Positions 6,810-15,861 of a DNA stretch of 64,000 bases are shown piece by piece. The notes below the pieces were generated by a model that worked only from the letters and a program-made list of their open reading frames with translations, did not search any database and was not told where the DNA came from. The position numbers and the translations under genes are program-made. Numbering within the stretch: position 1 is the first letter of the stretch; each line of letters starts with the position of its first letter. This stretch comes from Neglectibacter sp. X58 (GTDB lineage Bacteria > Bacillota > Clostridia > Oscillospirales > Acutalibacteraceae), in contig NZ_QWEO01000001.1 of the NCBI RefSeq assembly GCF_009936035.1, positions 186,001 to 250,000 on the forward strand, given 5' to 3'.

Positions 6810-7688
6810 TCAGTTTGGTTTAAACCGGCGTTCCTCCTTGGAACTTTCTGCCGGCGTGCGCCGCAGGCTGTACTTGCGGAAGGTGATGAGGAAAGCCAGG
6901 ACAAACAGGGAGACGCTCAAGCTGGAAAGCTGGATGGAGGCAGGTGCCTCTCCTGTATAAGTGCGGCCCAGGGGCATCAGGGCCAGGTTTGAAAAGCAGT
7001 AGGTTACAGTCAGCACCACCGCCAGTCCGCCGGAGACAAAGGCCCGTTTAGCCGCACCCTCCTCGTCTACCCCGGCAAAAAGCTTGCACAGGTAAAACAG
7101 GCTTAACAGCAAGGCGGCGCAGCTTATGACGGAGAAGAAGTTTTCCACAAAAGAGGAGGACTTGGCGTAAAACACATAAGCCAGTATCAGGTTCAGAATG
7201 CCCCAGGCCACTGCTACCAGATACAGCAGGGGAACCCGCTCCAGGTTCCGCTTCCCGACGAAGAAACCTGCCGCCATATAAAGCTGGACGAAGCCGAAGA
7301 GGAGGGATGCCAGCAAATAGGCCGCGTGAATCATCCACTGGTTGGAGAATTCGTAAACAGCCATACCGGTTTGCGGGGCGCGCAGATACACGGTAAGCTG
7401 CAAAACCCCGGATACAATCAGCACCAGCCCGGAGAAAATGGCGGCGCATCCTGCCAGAGCGTTGCGCCGGGGCACATAAGGCCCGAAATACCGCCGGGAT
7501 TTAAAGCACATCACGCCGGAAAGCAGCGCCGCCAGCAGGGGCAAACCCAGGCTGCAAAAGGCCACCACGCCGCCATCGGTATAAAATCCTGTGGTATAGT
7601 CGTAAAAATACAGCATCTGCACCACGCGCAGCACAACCCCCGCGCCAAATCCCACACAGAGCACCTTTAAAGCATTGCCAACATTCAT
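6810..7688 (-). CDS. polytopic membrane protein of unknown function
   Basis: 292 residues with about eight predicted membrane helices in pairs and a short basic C-terminal tail ('SSKEERRFKPN'). No transporter, enzyme or signalling motif is recognisable. The start at 7688 (MNVGNALKV) is chosen over an in-frame codon 10 residues upstream because AAGAGG lies about 9 nt before it. It has its own promoter (7780-7808, minus) and a shared terminator at its 3' end, so it appears monocistronic. Nothing in the context suggests a job. Confidence 0.7.
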   Translation of the reverse strand: MNVGNALKVLCVGFGAGVVLRVVQMLYFYDYTTGFYTDGGVVAFCSLGLPLLAALLSGVMCFKSRRYFGPYVPRRNALAGCAAIFSGLVLIVSGVLQLTVYLRAPQTGMAVYEFSNQWMIHAAYLLASLLFGFVQLYMAAGFFVGKRNLERVPLLYLVAVAWGILNLILAYVFYAKSSSFVENFFSVISCAALLLSLFYLCKLFAGVDEEGAAKRAFVSGGLAVVLTVTYCFSNLALMPLGRTYTGEAPASIQLSSLSVSLFVLAFLITFRKYSLRRTPAESSKEERRFKPN

Positions 7689-7779
7689 GCGATAAACCTC
7701 TTTGTTTTTAAATTGCACCCTGCCAGGGCGCTATCTTGCGCTGCCAGCCCTCTATAAAAGTGGCAGGCAGGTTGAGGCT

Positions 7780-7808
7780 ATTATATCACTTTTCTCCAGA
7801 TGGTACAA
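7780..7808 (-). promoter_or_regulatory. sigma-A promoter for the membrane protein gene
   Basis: On the minus strand, TTGTAC (7808-7803), a 17-bp spacer, then TATAAT (7785-7780). The leader of about 85 nt to the start codon contains a GC-rich imperfect hairpin. Confidence 0.65.
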
Positions 7809-7856
7809 GCATAATCCGCCCTTCGCCGCCATAGCTTTTATAGGAAGGGGACGGGC

Positions 7857-9212
7857 CTACCGCTCTCCCAGAGGTTTATAAGCCTGCCGCACAGGAAGCG
7901 CCCGGTAGGCGGGGCGCATAATCCGCCCGCCGGTGGTCAGCTCCTCAATGCGATGGGCGCACCACCCGGCAATGCGGGACACAGCAAACATAGGGGTGAA
8001 CAAATCCTCCGGTATGCCCAGCATTTCATACACCAGGCCGGAATAGAAGTCCACATTGGCGCAGATGACCTTTTCTTTTTTCGTCACGTTATAGAACACC
8101 TGAGGGGAGAGCCTTTCAATCAGCTCGTAAAGGGCCAGCTTTTTGTCAAAGCCTTTTTCCTTTGCCAGCCCCCTGGCCTTTTCCTTGAGGATAACGGCTC
8201 GGGGATCGGACAAGGTGTAAATGGCATGGCCCATGCCGTAGATAAGGCCGCTGCCATCGGCAGCCTCCCCGCGCAGAATCTTTTCCAGATAGCGGCACAC
8301 TTCCTCCTCGTCGGCCCAGTCCTTCACATGCGCCATAATATCGTCCATCATCATGCGCACCCGGTGGTTGGCGCCGCCATGGCGAAATCCTTTTAAAGAG
8401 CCAACTGCCGCGCCGATGGCGGAATAAATGTCCGTCCCGGCAGAGGTAAGCACCCGGGTGGTAAAGGTAGAGTTGTTGCCGCCGCCATGCTCGGCGTGGA
8501 GCACCATGCACAAATCCAGCAGCCGGGCCTCTTCCCGGGTGAAAGCCTTATCCGGGCGCAGGGCATTTAAAATGGCTTCGGCAGTGCAGTGGCCCGGCTC
8601 GTAGGGGTGGAAAAACATGCTTTCCCGGTCAAAATGGCGGCGTTTCACCTGATAAGCATAGGACATAATGGAGGGCATACGGGCAATCAGGGCAATGCTC
8701 TGGCGCATGTTGTTCTCCAGGGACTGATCGTCCGGGTTGTCATCGTAAGAGTACAGGGCCAGCACAGAGCGGGCCAGTTTGTTCATGATGTTCTTGGAGG
8801 GGGCTTTGATAATCATGTCCTCCGGGAAATATTCCGGCAGCTCCCGGTTGTCATAGAGCAGGCCGCACATGCGGTCAAACTGCTTCTTTGTGGGAAGCTT
8901 TCCGAAAATCAGCAGCCAGGCCACCTCCTCAAAGCCAAAGCGATCCTCCTGCTCGCAGCCTGCCGCAATGTCCTCCACGCTGATGCCCCGGTACGTAAGC
9001 CGCCCCTTATCGGGCACCTTGTCTCCGTCATCAATAAGATAGCCATGGACATTGCACACATGGGTCAGCCCGGCCATCACACCAGTGCCGTCCTCATTGC
9101 GCAGGCCGCGCTTCACCCGGTGCCGGGTGTATTCCTCCTTTGAAATGGTGTTGTTGCGGCGGTATTCCTCGCACAGCTCCTGCATAGCTGTTTTGCTGTT
9201 TATCTCCTGCAT
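7857..9212 (-). CDS. gltA: citrate synthase
   Basis: 451 residues; condenses acetyl-CoA and oxaloacetate to citrate. The catalytic triad is visible: His in 'LHAEHGGGNNSTF', His in 'YGMGHAIYTLSDPR' and Asp in 'CANVDFYSG'. The N-terminal extension of about 60 residues ('RRNNTISKEEYTRHRVKRGLR') is typical of the long clostridial form. AAGGAGAGG sits 8 nt before the ATG. No aconitase or isocitrate dehydrogenase gene is nearby, so it probably feeds a partial TCA branch toward glutamate made elsewhere. It is divergent from spoIID. Confidence 0.95.
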   Translation of the reverse strand: MQEINSKTAMQELCEEYRRNNTISKEEYTRHRVKRGLRNEDGTGVMAGLTHVCNVHGYLIDDGDKVPDKGRLTYRGISVEDIAAGCEQEDRFGFEEVAWLLIFGKLPTKKQFDRMCGLLYDNRELPEYFPEDMIIKAPSKNIMNKLARSVLALYSYDDNPDDQSLENNMRQSIALIARMPSIMSYAYQVKRRHFDRESMFFHPYEPGHCTAEAILNALRPDKAFTREEARLLDLCMVLHAEHGGGNNSTFTTRVLTSAGTDIYSAIGAAVGSLKGFRHGGANHRVRMMMDDIMAHVKDWADEEEVCRYLEKILRGEAADGSGLIYGMGHAIYTLSDPRAVILKEKARGLAKEKGFDKKLALYELIERLSPQVFYNVTKKEKVICANVDFYSGLVYEMLGIPEDLFTPMFAVSRIAGWCAHRIEELTTGGRIMRPAYRALPVRQAYKPLGER

Positions 9213-9416
9213 CCAAAACCTCTCCTTCCACAGCTCGTTTCCTGTACCTGTTGTCCTCCTATTCTAACGTGAACCGGGAGGGAAGTCAACTGCTTTTGCA
9301 ATTTGAAACTGCTTAGTATGCAAATTTTATAGGAATTTCCGAATTTGACAAGGGGTAACCCGTATATTTTGAAGGATTTCCTATCGAAAAGTGTAAAATA
9401 AAAGGAGCGTGCCGTT

Positions 9417-10514
9417 ATGAAAGGTTCCCACAGGCCAGGCATCGGCCTTGTGCTGGTGTTCCTGCTGCTATACGTTGTATACACCTTTGCGCCTGCCCTG
9501 CTGTATAATATGGCAGAAAGAAAAGCGGGCGCGCTTTCTCCTGCGGATAGTGCGCCCGTTCCGTCTCCCAGCCCGGAAGCAGAAAGCGCGCCTCCTGTTC
9601 CTGCGGAAAGCCTGCTGCCAAATTTTTTAGAGGGCGCCGTCTTGCCCGGCAGGGAAGAGGAAGAAAGCTTCACCCTGTATGATGTAGCGACGGAACAGGT
9701 GTTTACCGTGCCTGCGGAGGACTTCTTGGCGGCGGCAGTTGCCTGCGAGATGGATCTTTCCAGCCCGCCGGAAGCCCTGAAAGCCCAAGCTGTGGCGGCC
9801 TACACCTACTATACCCGCCAGAAGGGCAGCGGGCAGGTAAAAGGGGCAGACTTTGCCTGCGACAGCGAAAACTGGCTGGTCTATGTGCCCCAAAGCGCCA
9901 TGCAGGAGAGGTGGGGGGAGGATTACGAAGCAAACCTCTCCCTGCTCCAGGACATTGTGGGAGAGGTGCGGGGGCAGATGCTCACCTGGCAGGGAAAGCC
10001 TGCCCTCACAACGTATTTTGCCATTTCCTCCGGCAGTACGGAAGCGGCGGCCAATGTGTGGGATCCCGGTGCGGCGGAATCCTGCCCCTATCTCCAGCCT
10101 GTGGCAAGCCCCGGCGACCAGCTTAGCGACGGCTATTACAGCACCAGCTCTTTCACGGTGGAGCAGTTCCAGGAAGCGGCCCTGGGCTACTTTGCAGAAG
10201 CGGCGCTGGACTTTTCCGGCCCAGCGGAGAACTGGATCTCGGACTTTGAATATACCGCCTCTGGCACAGTTAAAACAGCCCTGCTGGGAGGCGTGAAAGT
10301 GTCCGGCGGGGATTTGCGCAGCGCCTTTTCCCTGCGCAGCGCCTGTTTCTCCCTGTCTGCCGGGGAGGATGGCTTCACCTTTACTGTTCGGGGCTGGGGC
10401 CATGGGGTGGGCATGAGCCAGGCGGGAGCCGTGTTCCTGGCAAAGCAGGGCGCGGGCTACAAAGAGATACTGGCACACTATTACCCCGGCACCGTCCTCA
10501 CTTCTCCGGCCTGA
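9417..10514 (+). CDS. spoIID: stage II sporulation protein D, septal peptidoglycan lytic transglycosylase
   Basis: 365 residues: short cytoplasmic N-terminus, one membrane anchor (about residues 9-30), a Pro/Ser-rich linker, then the SpoIID/LytB catalytic domain. Family features include 'CEMDLSSPPEALKAQAVAAYTYY', 'ISSGSTEAA' and the C-terminal 'GWGHGVGMSQAGA'. SpoIID works with SpoIIM and SpoIIP to thin septal wall during engulfment; those partners are not in this window. AAGGAG precedes the ATG. A GTATATT motif about 50 bp upstream resembles a sigma-E -35, but I see no good -10. The last 17 nt overlap the converging mscS gene. Confidence 0.92.
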   Translation: MKGSHRPGIGLVLVFLLLYVVYTFAPALLYNMAERKAGALSPADSAPVPSPSPEAESAPPVPAESLLPNFLEGAVLPGREEEESFTLYDVATEQVFTVPAEDFLAAAVACEMDLSSPPEALKAQAVAAYTYYTRQKGSGQVKGADFACDSENWLVYVPQSAMQERWGEDYEANLSLLQDIVGEVRGQMLTWQGKPALTTYFAISSGSTEAAANVWDPGAAESCPYLQPVASPGDQLSDGYYSTSSFTVEQFQEAALGYFAEAALDFSGPAENWISDFEYTASGTVKTALLGGVKVSGGDLRSAFSLRSACFSLSAGEDGFTFTVRGWGHGVGMSQAGAVFLAKQGAGYKEILAHYYPGTVLTSPA

Positions 10515-11337
10515 TATGCACGTCCATCTGAGGAAAGGGGATTTCCACCCCAGCCTTGTCAAAGGCCTCCTTCACTTTTTCCTGCATGGAATAAAATAAG
10601 TTCCAATATTCCTCCTGTTTGCACCACACCTTCATCACCAGGGTGACAGCACTTTCCTGCCACTGGCCCACCGCGATAATCGGGGCCGGATCCGGCAGCA
10701 CCCGGGAATCCCTTCCGGCAAGCTCCTCCAGCAAAGACTTGGCAAGGGCTAAATCCGCCTGATAGGAGATGCCATAGCTTAAATCCAGCCTGCGGGTGCC
10801 GTTGCTGGTAAAGTTCACCACAATGCTGCTGGTCATCTTGGAGTTTGGCACCACCACCTCCTTGTTGTCAAAGGTAGCCAGGATGGTGTACAGCACATCA
10901 ATGCGCTTGACAGTGCCTTCGTGGCTCTCAAAGGAAAGGTAGTCCCCCATTTTGAAAGGACGGGTAAAAATAATCTGCATGCCGCTGACAAAGTTTGAAA
11001 GGCTTCCCTGCAGGGCAAAGCTGGCGGTCAGTCCGGCGGCGCCCAGGGCGGCAATCAGGGAGGTGATGTCCACCTGAAGCTGGGCCACCGCGCTGACCCC
11101 TGCCACCAGCAGCACCAGCCCTTTCACCACAGACCCGGTAAAGCTTGCAGCCAGGGGATCCATAGGGCCTTTTGCCATAGCTTTTTTCGTCAGCTTTCCC
11201 GCAAGCCGGGCCAGCCACCAGCCGCACAGCAGGATAAGCGCTGCTGCCAGCAGGTTCCATGCAAAGCCTGTGGCCCAGCTCCCAAGCCTGCTGGAAAAAT
11301 CTTCCCATGCCATTTTCATGTTCCATGCGGCATCCAT
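10498..11337 (-). CDS. mscS: MscS-family mechanosensitive channel
   Basis: 279 residues: N-terminal helices, the pore-lining TM3 with Gly/Ala packing ('SLIAALGAAGLTASFALQGSLSNFVSG'), then the cytoplasmic beta domain ('RPFKMGDYLSFESHEGTVKRIDVLYTILAT') ending 'PFPQMDVHI'. It releases solutes under hypo-osmotic stress. The start ATG 11337 lies at the end of hairpin element D; an ATG at 11350 presented by the hairpin is in a different frame (see findings). It lies downstream of the uridine-kinase-like gene on the same strand and overlaps spoIID by 17 nt at the 3' ends. Confidence 0.93.
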   Translation of the reverse strand: MDAAWNMKMAWEDFSSRLGSWATGFAWNLLAAALILLCGWWLARLAGKLTKKAMAKGPMDPLAASFTGSVVKGLVLLVAGVSAVAQLQVDITSLIAALGAAGLTASFALQGSLSNFVSGMQIIFTRPFKMGDYLSFESHEGTVKRIDVLYTILATFDNKEVVVPNSKMTSSIVVNFTSNGTRRLDLSYGISYQADLALAKSLLEELAGRDSRVLPDPAPIIAVGQWQESAVTLVMKVWCKQEEYWNLFYSMQEKVKEAFDKAGVEIPFPQMDVHIRPEK

Positions 11338-11412
11338 AAAAAATCGCCATACGATACAGGCCGCGCACAAAAAGGACTGAAGCCCCTGCGCCTGGTATCG
11401 TTCCTTTCTTCA
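11335..11412 (-). promoter_or_regulatory. hairpin start-site element, copy D (mscS)
   Basis: Minus strand: AAGAAAGGAAC (11410-11400), stem GATAC (11399-11395) with GTATC (11357-11353) plus an inner AGGC/GCCT-type pairing, then GT-ATG (11350). The mscS ATG follows 13 nt after that ATG (11337). The loop sequence differs strongly from the other copies, while the AAAGGA-stem-ATG geometry is unchanged. Confidence 0.65.
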
Positions 11413-11425
11413 TGTTTTGGTTTGT

Positions 11426-11992
11426 TTATGCCCCGGCCTTTTGGTGCAGAAACGCCGCCAGCAGCCCGTTTGCCAAGGAGGAAGGGGAGGAGCCGTTTAA
11501 AATCAGGTCGGCCCGCCACTTGGTGGGTTCAATATACTGCTGGTGGCGGTAGCGCACCATGTCCAGGTACACCCCGGCAATCTCCTCGAAAGAAAGCCCC
11601 CGCTCCGCCATATTCCGGCGCAGCCGACGCACAATGCGCTCGTCAGCCTGGCAGTCAATAAATATTTTCAAATCAAGCTGTTCATACAGCCAGTCATACC
11701 ATAAGGCGAAAAGCCCTTCCACCAGCACAAGCTGGAAATCCTCCTTCATGGCCTGGGACAAATCCTCCCGGAGCTTGCCGGCATAGATGGTTTCCGGACA
11801 GTTGTCATCATAATATATGTTTCCAGTAACAGGGGCTGCAGCCTTGGGACGCACGCTGTCAGGCTTAAAGTATTCGTCCATGTGGAACACCTTCACCCGC
11901 AGATCCCCCAGTTCTCCCTCCAGCCACCGGGCCAGGGTGGATTTCCCGCTGGCAGTGCCTCCGCTGATACCGACTACATAAGGCCGTTTCAT
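11426..11992 (-). CDS. uridine kinase-like P-loop nucleoside kinase
   Basis: 188 residues. Walker A 'GISGGTASGKST' is near the N-terminus, followed by 'HMDEYF' (the Asp acting in phosphoryl transfer in uridine kinase/PRK families), 'VLVEGLFAL' and a lid with 'RRLRRNMAERGLSFEE'. It probably phosphorylates uridine or cytidine in pyrimidine salvage, though a related substrate cannot be excluded because it is somewhat shorter than classical Udk. The start at 11992 has AAGGAGAG about 7 nt upstream. It is followed closely, on the same strand, by hairpin element D and mscS. Confidence 0.85.
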   Translation of the reverse strand: MKRPYVVGISGGTASGKSTLARWLEGELGDLRVKVFHMDEYFKPDSVRPKAAAPVTGNIYYDDNCPETIYAGKLREDLSQAMKEDFQLVLVEGLFALWYDWLYEQLDLKIFIDCQADERIVRRLRRNMAERGLSFEEIAGVYLDMVRYRHQQYIEPTKWRADLILNGSSPSSLANGLLAAFLHQKAGA

Positions 11993-12058
11993 GCAGATCT
12001 CTCCTTGTGAAAATACTTTCTCCCATTGTATCACAGGGGGCGGCAGTTTGCAATCCAT

Positions 12059-12102
12059 AAAGAAAGACAGGCTACCCGCTGCTGGGCCGCCTGTCCTTTT
12101 CG
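12059..12102 (-). terminator. intrinsic terminator of the deacetylase gene
   Basis: On the minus strand GGACAGGC pairs with GCCTGTC(T), followed by TTTCTTT. It separates the deacetylase from the uridine-kinase-like gene. Confidence 0.7.
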
Positions 12103-12166
12103 TATGTTTTGCCTGCTCCTGAAAGGGATGTGGAAGGAGCAGCTTTTCCGGTTCTTTCGTTCGTGT

Positions 12167-13042
12167 TTACGGCTCCAGAAAATATACGGGGCCTTGAGGG
12201 TTATCCGGGGAATCTCCCAGCAGGGCGGCTTCTAAATCCCCAAAGCTGTAGCCCATTTCCTCCCATTTAGTGAGCAGTTCGTCCAGGATTTCCCCGTTGG
12301 TGCGGGAAGTGCTGTGCAGCAGCACCACAGCCCCCGGGTGCACCCGGGGCAGCAGCTTCTGGAAGGCTTCCTCCCGGGAGGGCTGGTCGTTTTCATACCA
12401 GTCCACATAGGCGAGGCTCCAGAACACGGTGTGATACCCCAGGGCCTTTGCCATTTCCAGATTGCTTTCGCAGAATTTCCCTTGGGGCGGACGGTAGAGC
12501 CTTGGCATTTCCTCCCCTGTAATATCCTTATAGAGAGCGGCGTTTTTTTCCAGCTCCTCCCGGAAAGCGCTTTCCTCCGCAATGGCGGACATGTCCGGAT
12601 GGCTGTAGGTATGGTTGCCAATGGTGTGGCCCTCCTCCGCCATGCGCCGCACTAAGTCCGGCTGGGTTTCAAAATAATTCCCCACCAGGAAAAAGGTGGC
12701 CTTCACTCCATGCTTTTTCAAAGCGTCCAGGATGGGGGAGGTGTTGCCGTTTTCAAAGCCCGCGTCAAAGGTGATATACAGCACCTTCTCCTCTGTGGGC
12801 ATACAGTACAGGCTGTCATATTCCCCCAGGAAATCGCTGCCCGCGTTGCCCACAGGCGGCTCCCCCTCCTGCTGGAAGCTCAGCCCCCAGTTGGTGATTT
12901 CCCCGGATGCCGCCGCCGACGCGAACACCGCCCCGCCGTTTTTCTTTGCCGCCCACAGCACCAAAGCGCACACCCCGGCTATCGCCAGCAGGGATAAGAG
13001 CGGCGCCCATATCCGTTTCATCACATTTTCCATGCGTTCCAT
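12167..13042 (-). CDS. PdaA-like polysaccharide deacetylase
   Basis: 291 residues: one N-terminal membrane helix or uncleaved signal ('IWAPLLSLLAIAGVCALVLWAA') and a NodB-homology domain. 'YITFDAGFENGNT' carries the first metal Asp in the PdaA-type form (TFDAGYENG), 'HTIGNHTYSHPDMS' the His pair, 'RPPQGKF' motif 3, and 'VVLLHSTS' the terminal His. In Bacillus PdaA removes the acetyl group of N-acetylmuramate to make cortex muramic-delta-lactam. The sporulation role here is inferred from the motif. The start at 13042 is chosen for AGAGGAGAAAGCT just upstream. A CATACAGT motif (13173-13166, minus) resembles a sporulation-sigma -10. Confidence 0.85.
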   Translation of the reverse strand: MERMENVMKRIWAPLLSLLAIAGVCALVLWAAKKNGGAVFASAAASGEITNWGLSFQQEGEPPVGNAGSDFLGEYDSLYCMPTEEKVLYITFDAGFENGNTSPILDALKKHGVKATFFLVGNYFETQPDLVRRMAEEGHTIGNHTYSHPDMSAIAEESAFREELEKNAALYKDITGEEMPRLYRPPQGKFCESNLEMAKALGYHTVFWSLAYVDWYENDQPSREEAFQKLLPRVHPGAVVLLHSTSRTNGEILDELLTKWEEMGYSFGDLEAALLGDSPDNPQGPVYFLEP

Positions 13043-13288
13043 AGCTTTCTCCTCTCTTTCCGCTGCCTCCGTCTGCAAAAACGCCCGGCCAGGAGGATAT
13101 GCGGAGGATAGCCCTGGAGCTTTGGACAGTATTCCGCCTGGGGCACTTGCAATGGGGGACAAAATACTGTATGATTTTTGTAAGGTTTTCATGCCATGGT
13201 TTTTAAGGTTTCCCTCTTAGACTGAAAGCGGAAACTGGAACTATTTCGTGAAAATGACCATTTTGCGCCGGAAAGGGGCCGTGTTTTG

Positions 13289-13996
13289 ATGGAAGCCATG
13301 GAAAACAAGAATATACTGGTGGTAGATGATGACAGGGAAATTGTACGGGCTATTGCCCTGAACCTGGAAAGCGAGGGCTACACTGTATTAAAGGCCTATA
13401 ACGGCATGGACGCCCTGGACATCGCCCTGACAAGGGAAGTTCATCTCATTATCATAGACGTGATGATGCCAAAGCTGGACGGTCTTTCCGCCATTATGAA
13501 AATACGGGAGCGGAAAAACCTGCCCATCATTGTGCTCTCCGCCAAAAGCGAAAACAGCGACAAGGTTATAGGGCTTTCCATGGGGGCGGACGACTATGTG
13601 ACGAAGCCCTTCAACCCTATGGAGCTGACAGCCCGGGTGAAGTCCCAGCTCCGCCGGTACACCAGTTTGGGGGACATTCATTCCAGCAGCGAGAATACCA
13701 TTATAAACGGCAGGCTTTGCTTTAATCTGGACGAGCACGTGCTGTATGCGGACGGGGATCCCATCAAGCTGACAGCCACGGAAACGAAAATTGTAGAGCT
13801 TCTCATGCGCAATCCCGGGCGCATTTTCCCTGCTGAGGAGATATATAGCAAAATCTGGAACGAATCTGCCTATTCCACAGAGAATACGGTTATGGTACAC
13901 ATCCGGCGCATCCGGGAGAAAATCGAAATAAACCCGTCGGATCCAGAATATTTAAAGGTGGTATGGGGCATTGGCTACAAAATCGAAAAGCATTGA
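13289..13996 (+). CDS. OmpR/PhoB-family response regulator
   Basis: 235 residues: receiver domain with the acidic pair 'VDDD', phospho-acceptor Asp in 'IIIDVMMP', Thr/Ser switch in 'IIVLSAKSE' and Lys in 'YVTKPFNP', then a winged-helix DNA-binding domain ('KLTATETKIVELLMRNPGRIFPAEEIY', 'VHIRRIREKIE'). It forms a pair with the histidine kinase that overlaps its 3' end by 26 nt. GGAAAGGGG lies 10 nt before ATG 13289; ATG 13298 is a possible shorter start. The regulon is unknown. It is divergent from the deacetylase gene. Confidence 0.93.
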   Translation: MEAMENKNILVVDDDREIVRAIALNLESEGYTVLKAYNGMDALDIALTREVHLIIIDVMMPKLDGLSAIMKIRERKNLPIIVLSAKSENSDKVIGLSMGADDYVTKPFNPMELTARVKSQLRRYTSLGDIHSSSENTIINGRLCFNLDEHVLYADGDPIKLTATETKIVELLMRNPGRIFPAEEIYSKIWNESAYSTENTVMVHIRRIREKIEINPSDPEYLKVVWGIGYKIEKH

Positions 13997-15734
13997 TGGA
14001 AACATTTTCAAAGGGCTTATTTCCTGGCTGTGCCTGCTTGCGCTGCTGTGCGGGCTGTGCCTTGCGGTAGTCCTTTCCATTATCGTGCTGGCAAACCCGG
14101 ACTTGCAAACTCGGGCGGCGGAAAACCTGCAGGAATTTGCCGGAAGCGGCAGCCCCTACTATAGCGGTGCCGTTATAGAGGGCACAGAAGGGGATTTCGA
14201 AGAGGACAATACGCTTTGGGCTGCTGCTATGGATGCCCAAAAGCAGCATGAGGAGCTTATATACACGCGCACTGTGCAGATTGTCTGCGCCCTAGCCATA
14301 CTGATCACAGCCCTGGTGCTGGTATTTGCTTTCCGGCGGGACAGGCGGCAGTTTGAGGCGCTGATGGCAAAGGGGATGGGGAAACTGTGGGTGGAGATTA
14401 AATGCCTGCTTTTGGGAGCCATCCTGTTTTCTGGCATGTTGTTTCTGACGGAGGATGGACTGGTTTTCTCCCTGTGCCTGTGGGTAATCAGCCTATATCA
14501 ACTGTGCATGGATATTGGATACAACAGGCAGTTTTTCCGGCACAACATCATCCATTCTGTTTTGAAATGGCTTAATTCTTATAAGAGCATGACTACCTTT
14601 GAGCACCGCAGCCTGCGCCGGCTGTTTTCCACCCTGGGAGTGATTGCCGGAATCCTGGGGATGGCGGCAGTGGTGCTGATATGGGCGCCTAACCATCTCT
14701 ACCATGCGGCGGGGCCTGTGCTTGGCTCGGTGATGGTGAGCATTGTGGTCTTTACCATTACCGGGGTGGTGGGCACAATCGTCTGGTATGTGCTGGGGCT
14801 TAAACGCGACCTGCAGGACTGGAACGCCCTGATGGCCCAGATTACGGAAATGTACGGCGGCAACCTGAACGCGGTGAATCACGTGCCGCCCACCTCCAAC
14901 CTCTACGACTGCGCCATGCAGCTTAATATGATCCGTACCGGCATAGAAAAGGCCGTAGAGGAGGGCACTAAGGCAGACCGCACGAAGGTAGAGCTTATCA
15001 CAAACGTATCCCATGACATTAAAACGCCTCTCACCTCCATCATCAGTTACATTGAGCTGCTGAAAAAAGAGCCGGATCTGCCGGATCATGTAATGGACTA
15101 TATCAGCACTATTTCCCGCAAGGCGGAAAGGCTGAGCAGCATTGTGCAGGACGTGTTCGAGGTGTCTAAGGCCGCCACAGGGAATATTACCCTAAATATG
15201 GAGGACTTGGACATTGGGAAGCTCCTGCAGCAGACCTTCGGGGAAATGGACGAAACCCTGCGCAATTCCCAGCTTATCTGGCGCATAGATATCCCTGATG
15301 TTCCCATGCTGGTTCACGCCGACGGGCAGCGGCTGTACCGGGTGTTCCAAAACCTTATCCGCAACTGCGACCAGTATGCCCTGGAAGGTTCAAGGGCTTA
15401 TGTGTCCCTGTCCAGCCAAAACAGCTGTGCGGTAGTGAGCATCCGCAACGTTTCCCGCAATGAGATTACTATGGACAGCGAGGATCTCACCGCCCGGTTT
15501 GTCAGGGGAGATCAGAACCGCACCACTGAGGGCAGCGGCCTGGGGCTGTCCATTGCCAAAAGCTTTACAGAGGCTTGCGGAGGCCAGTTTTCTGTGCGCA
15601 CAGACGGGGATCTCTTTATTGCCACTGTGCAGTTTGTACAGATAAACAGAGCGCCTGTTCCTAGCGCTCCTTTGCCGCCCCCGCCCCAGGAGGCTCCTCT
15701 GCCTCCCGCCGGGTATGCGGCTCCCAGGGGATGA
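13971..15734 (+). CDS. membrane sensor histidine kinase
   Basis: 587 residues. A first helix at about residues 15-40, an extracytoplasmic loop of about 60 residues, then several more helices (to about residue 275) make a polytopic sensor, followed by DHp ('NVSHDIKTPLTSIISYIELL', phospho-His), a somewhat divergent N box ('NLIRNCDQYA') and G box ('EGSGLGLSIAKS'). It ends in a proline-rich tail. No ATG is available: the only usual start after the upstream in-frame stop is TTG 13971, with AAAGGTGG about 9 nt before it, inside the response-regulator gene. This implies translational coupling. The signal sensed is unknown. Confidence 0.9.
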   Translation: MATKSKSIDGNIFKGLISWLCLLALLCGLCLAVVLSIIVLANPDLQTRAAENLQEFAGSGSPYYSGAVIEGTEGDFEEDNTLWAAAMDAQKQHEELIYTRTVQIVCALAILITALVLVFAFRRDRRQFEALMAKGMGKLWVEIKCLLLGAILFSGMLFLTEDGLVFSLCLWVISLYQLCMDIGYNRQFFRHNIIHSVLKWLNSYKSMTTFEHRSLRRLFSTLGVIAGILGMAAVVLIWAPNHLYHAAGPVLGSVMVSIVVFTITGVVGTIVWYVLGLKRDLQDWNALMAQITEMYGGNLNAVNHVPPTSNLYDCAMQLNMIRTGIEKAVEEGTKADRTKVELITNVSHDIKTPLTSIISYIELLKKEPDLPDHVMDYISTISRKAERLSSIVQDVFEVSKAATGNITLNMEDLDIGKLLQQTFGEMDETLRNSQLIWRIDIPDVPMLVHADGQRLYRVFQNLIRNCDQYALEGSRAYVSLSSQNSCAVVSIRNVSRNEITMDSEDLTARFVRGDQNRTTEGSGLGLSIAKSFTEACGGQFSVRTDGDLFIATVQFVQINRAPVPSAPLPPPPQEAPLPPAGYAAPRG

Positions 15735-15792
15735 AAATCTCCCCCGGCGGGCGGGACTTGCAGCCGTTAAAGATGTATGCGTTTCCAAAGGT

Positions 15793-15828
15793 AAAAAGCC
15801 GCTGCCCTTTAAAAGCAGCGGCTTATTT
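15793..15828 (+). terminator. terminator after the two-component operon
   Basis: AAGCCGCTGC pairs with GCAGCGGCTT around CCTTTAAAA, ending ATTTG. It lies 60 nt after the kinase stop codon. Confidence 0.75.
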
Positions 15829-15838
15829 GTCTACTGAA

Positions 15839-15861
15839 AACCACTCGCTAGGCGAGTGGTT
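15839..15861. repeat. perfect 10-bp palindrome with 3-nt loop
   Basis: AACCACTCGC-TAG-GCGAGTGGTT directly follows the terminator. A second, imperfect AACCACT.../...GGTT palindrome lies at about 16251-16272. Such compact hairpins occur at the ends of IS200/IS605-type elements, but no transposase or TnpB gene is present. Confidence 0.5.

Noticed and set aside
10928-11350. Overlapping frame MAIFYGC... in the mscS region as a gene
   Set aside because: No protein family resemblance; the MscS frame is clearly the conserved one. Kept only as an oddity of hairpin element D.
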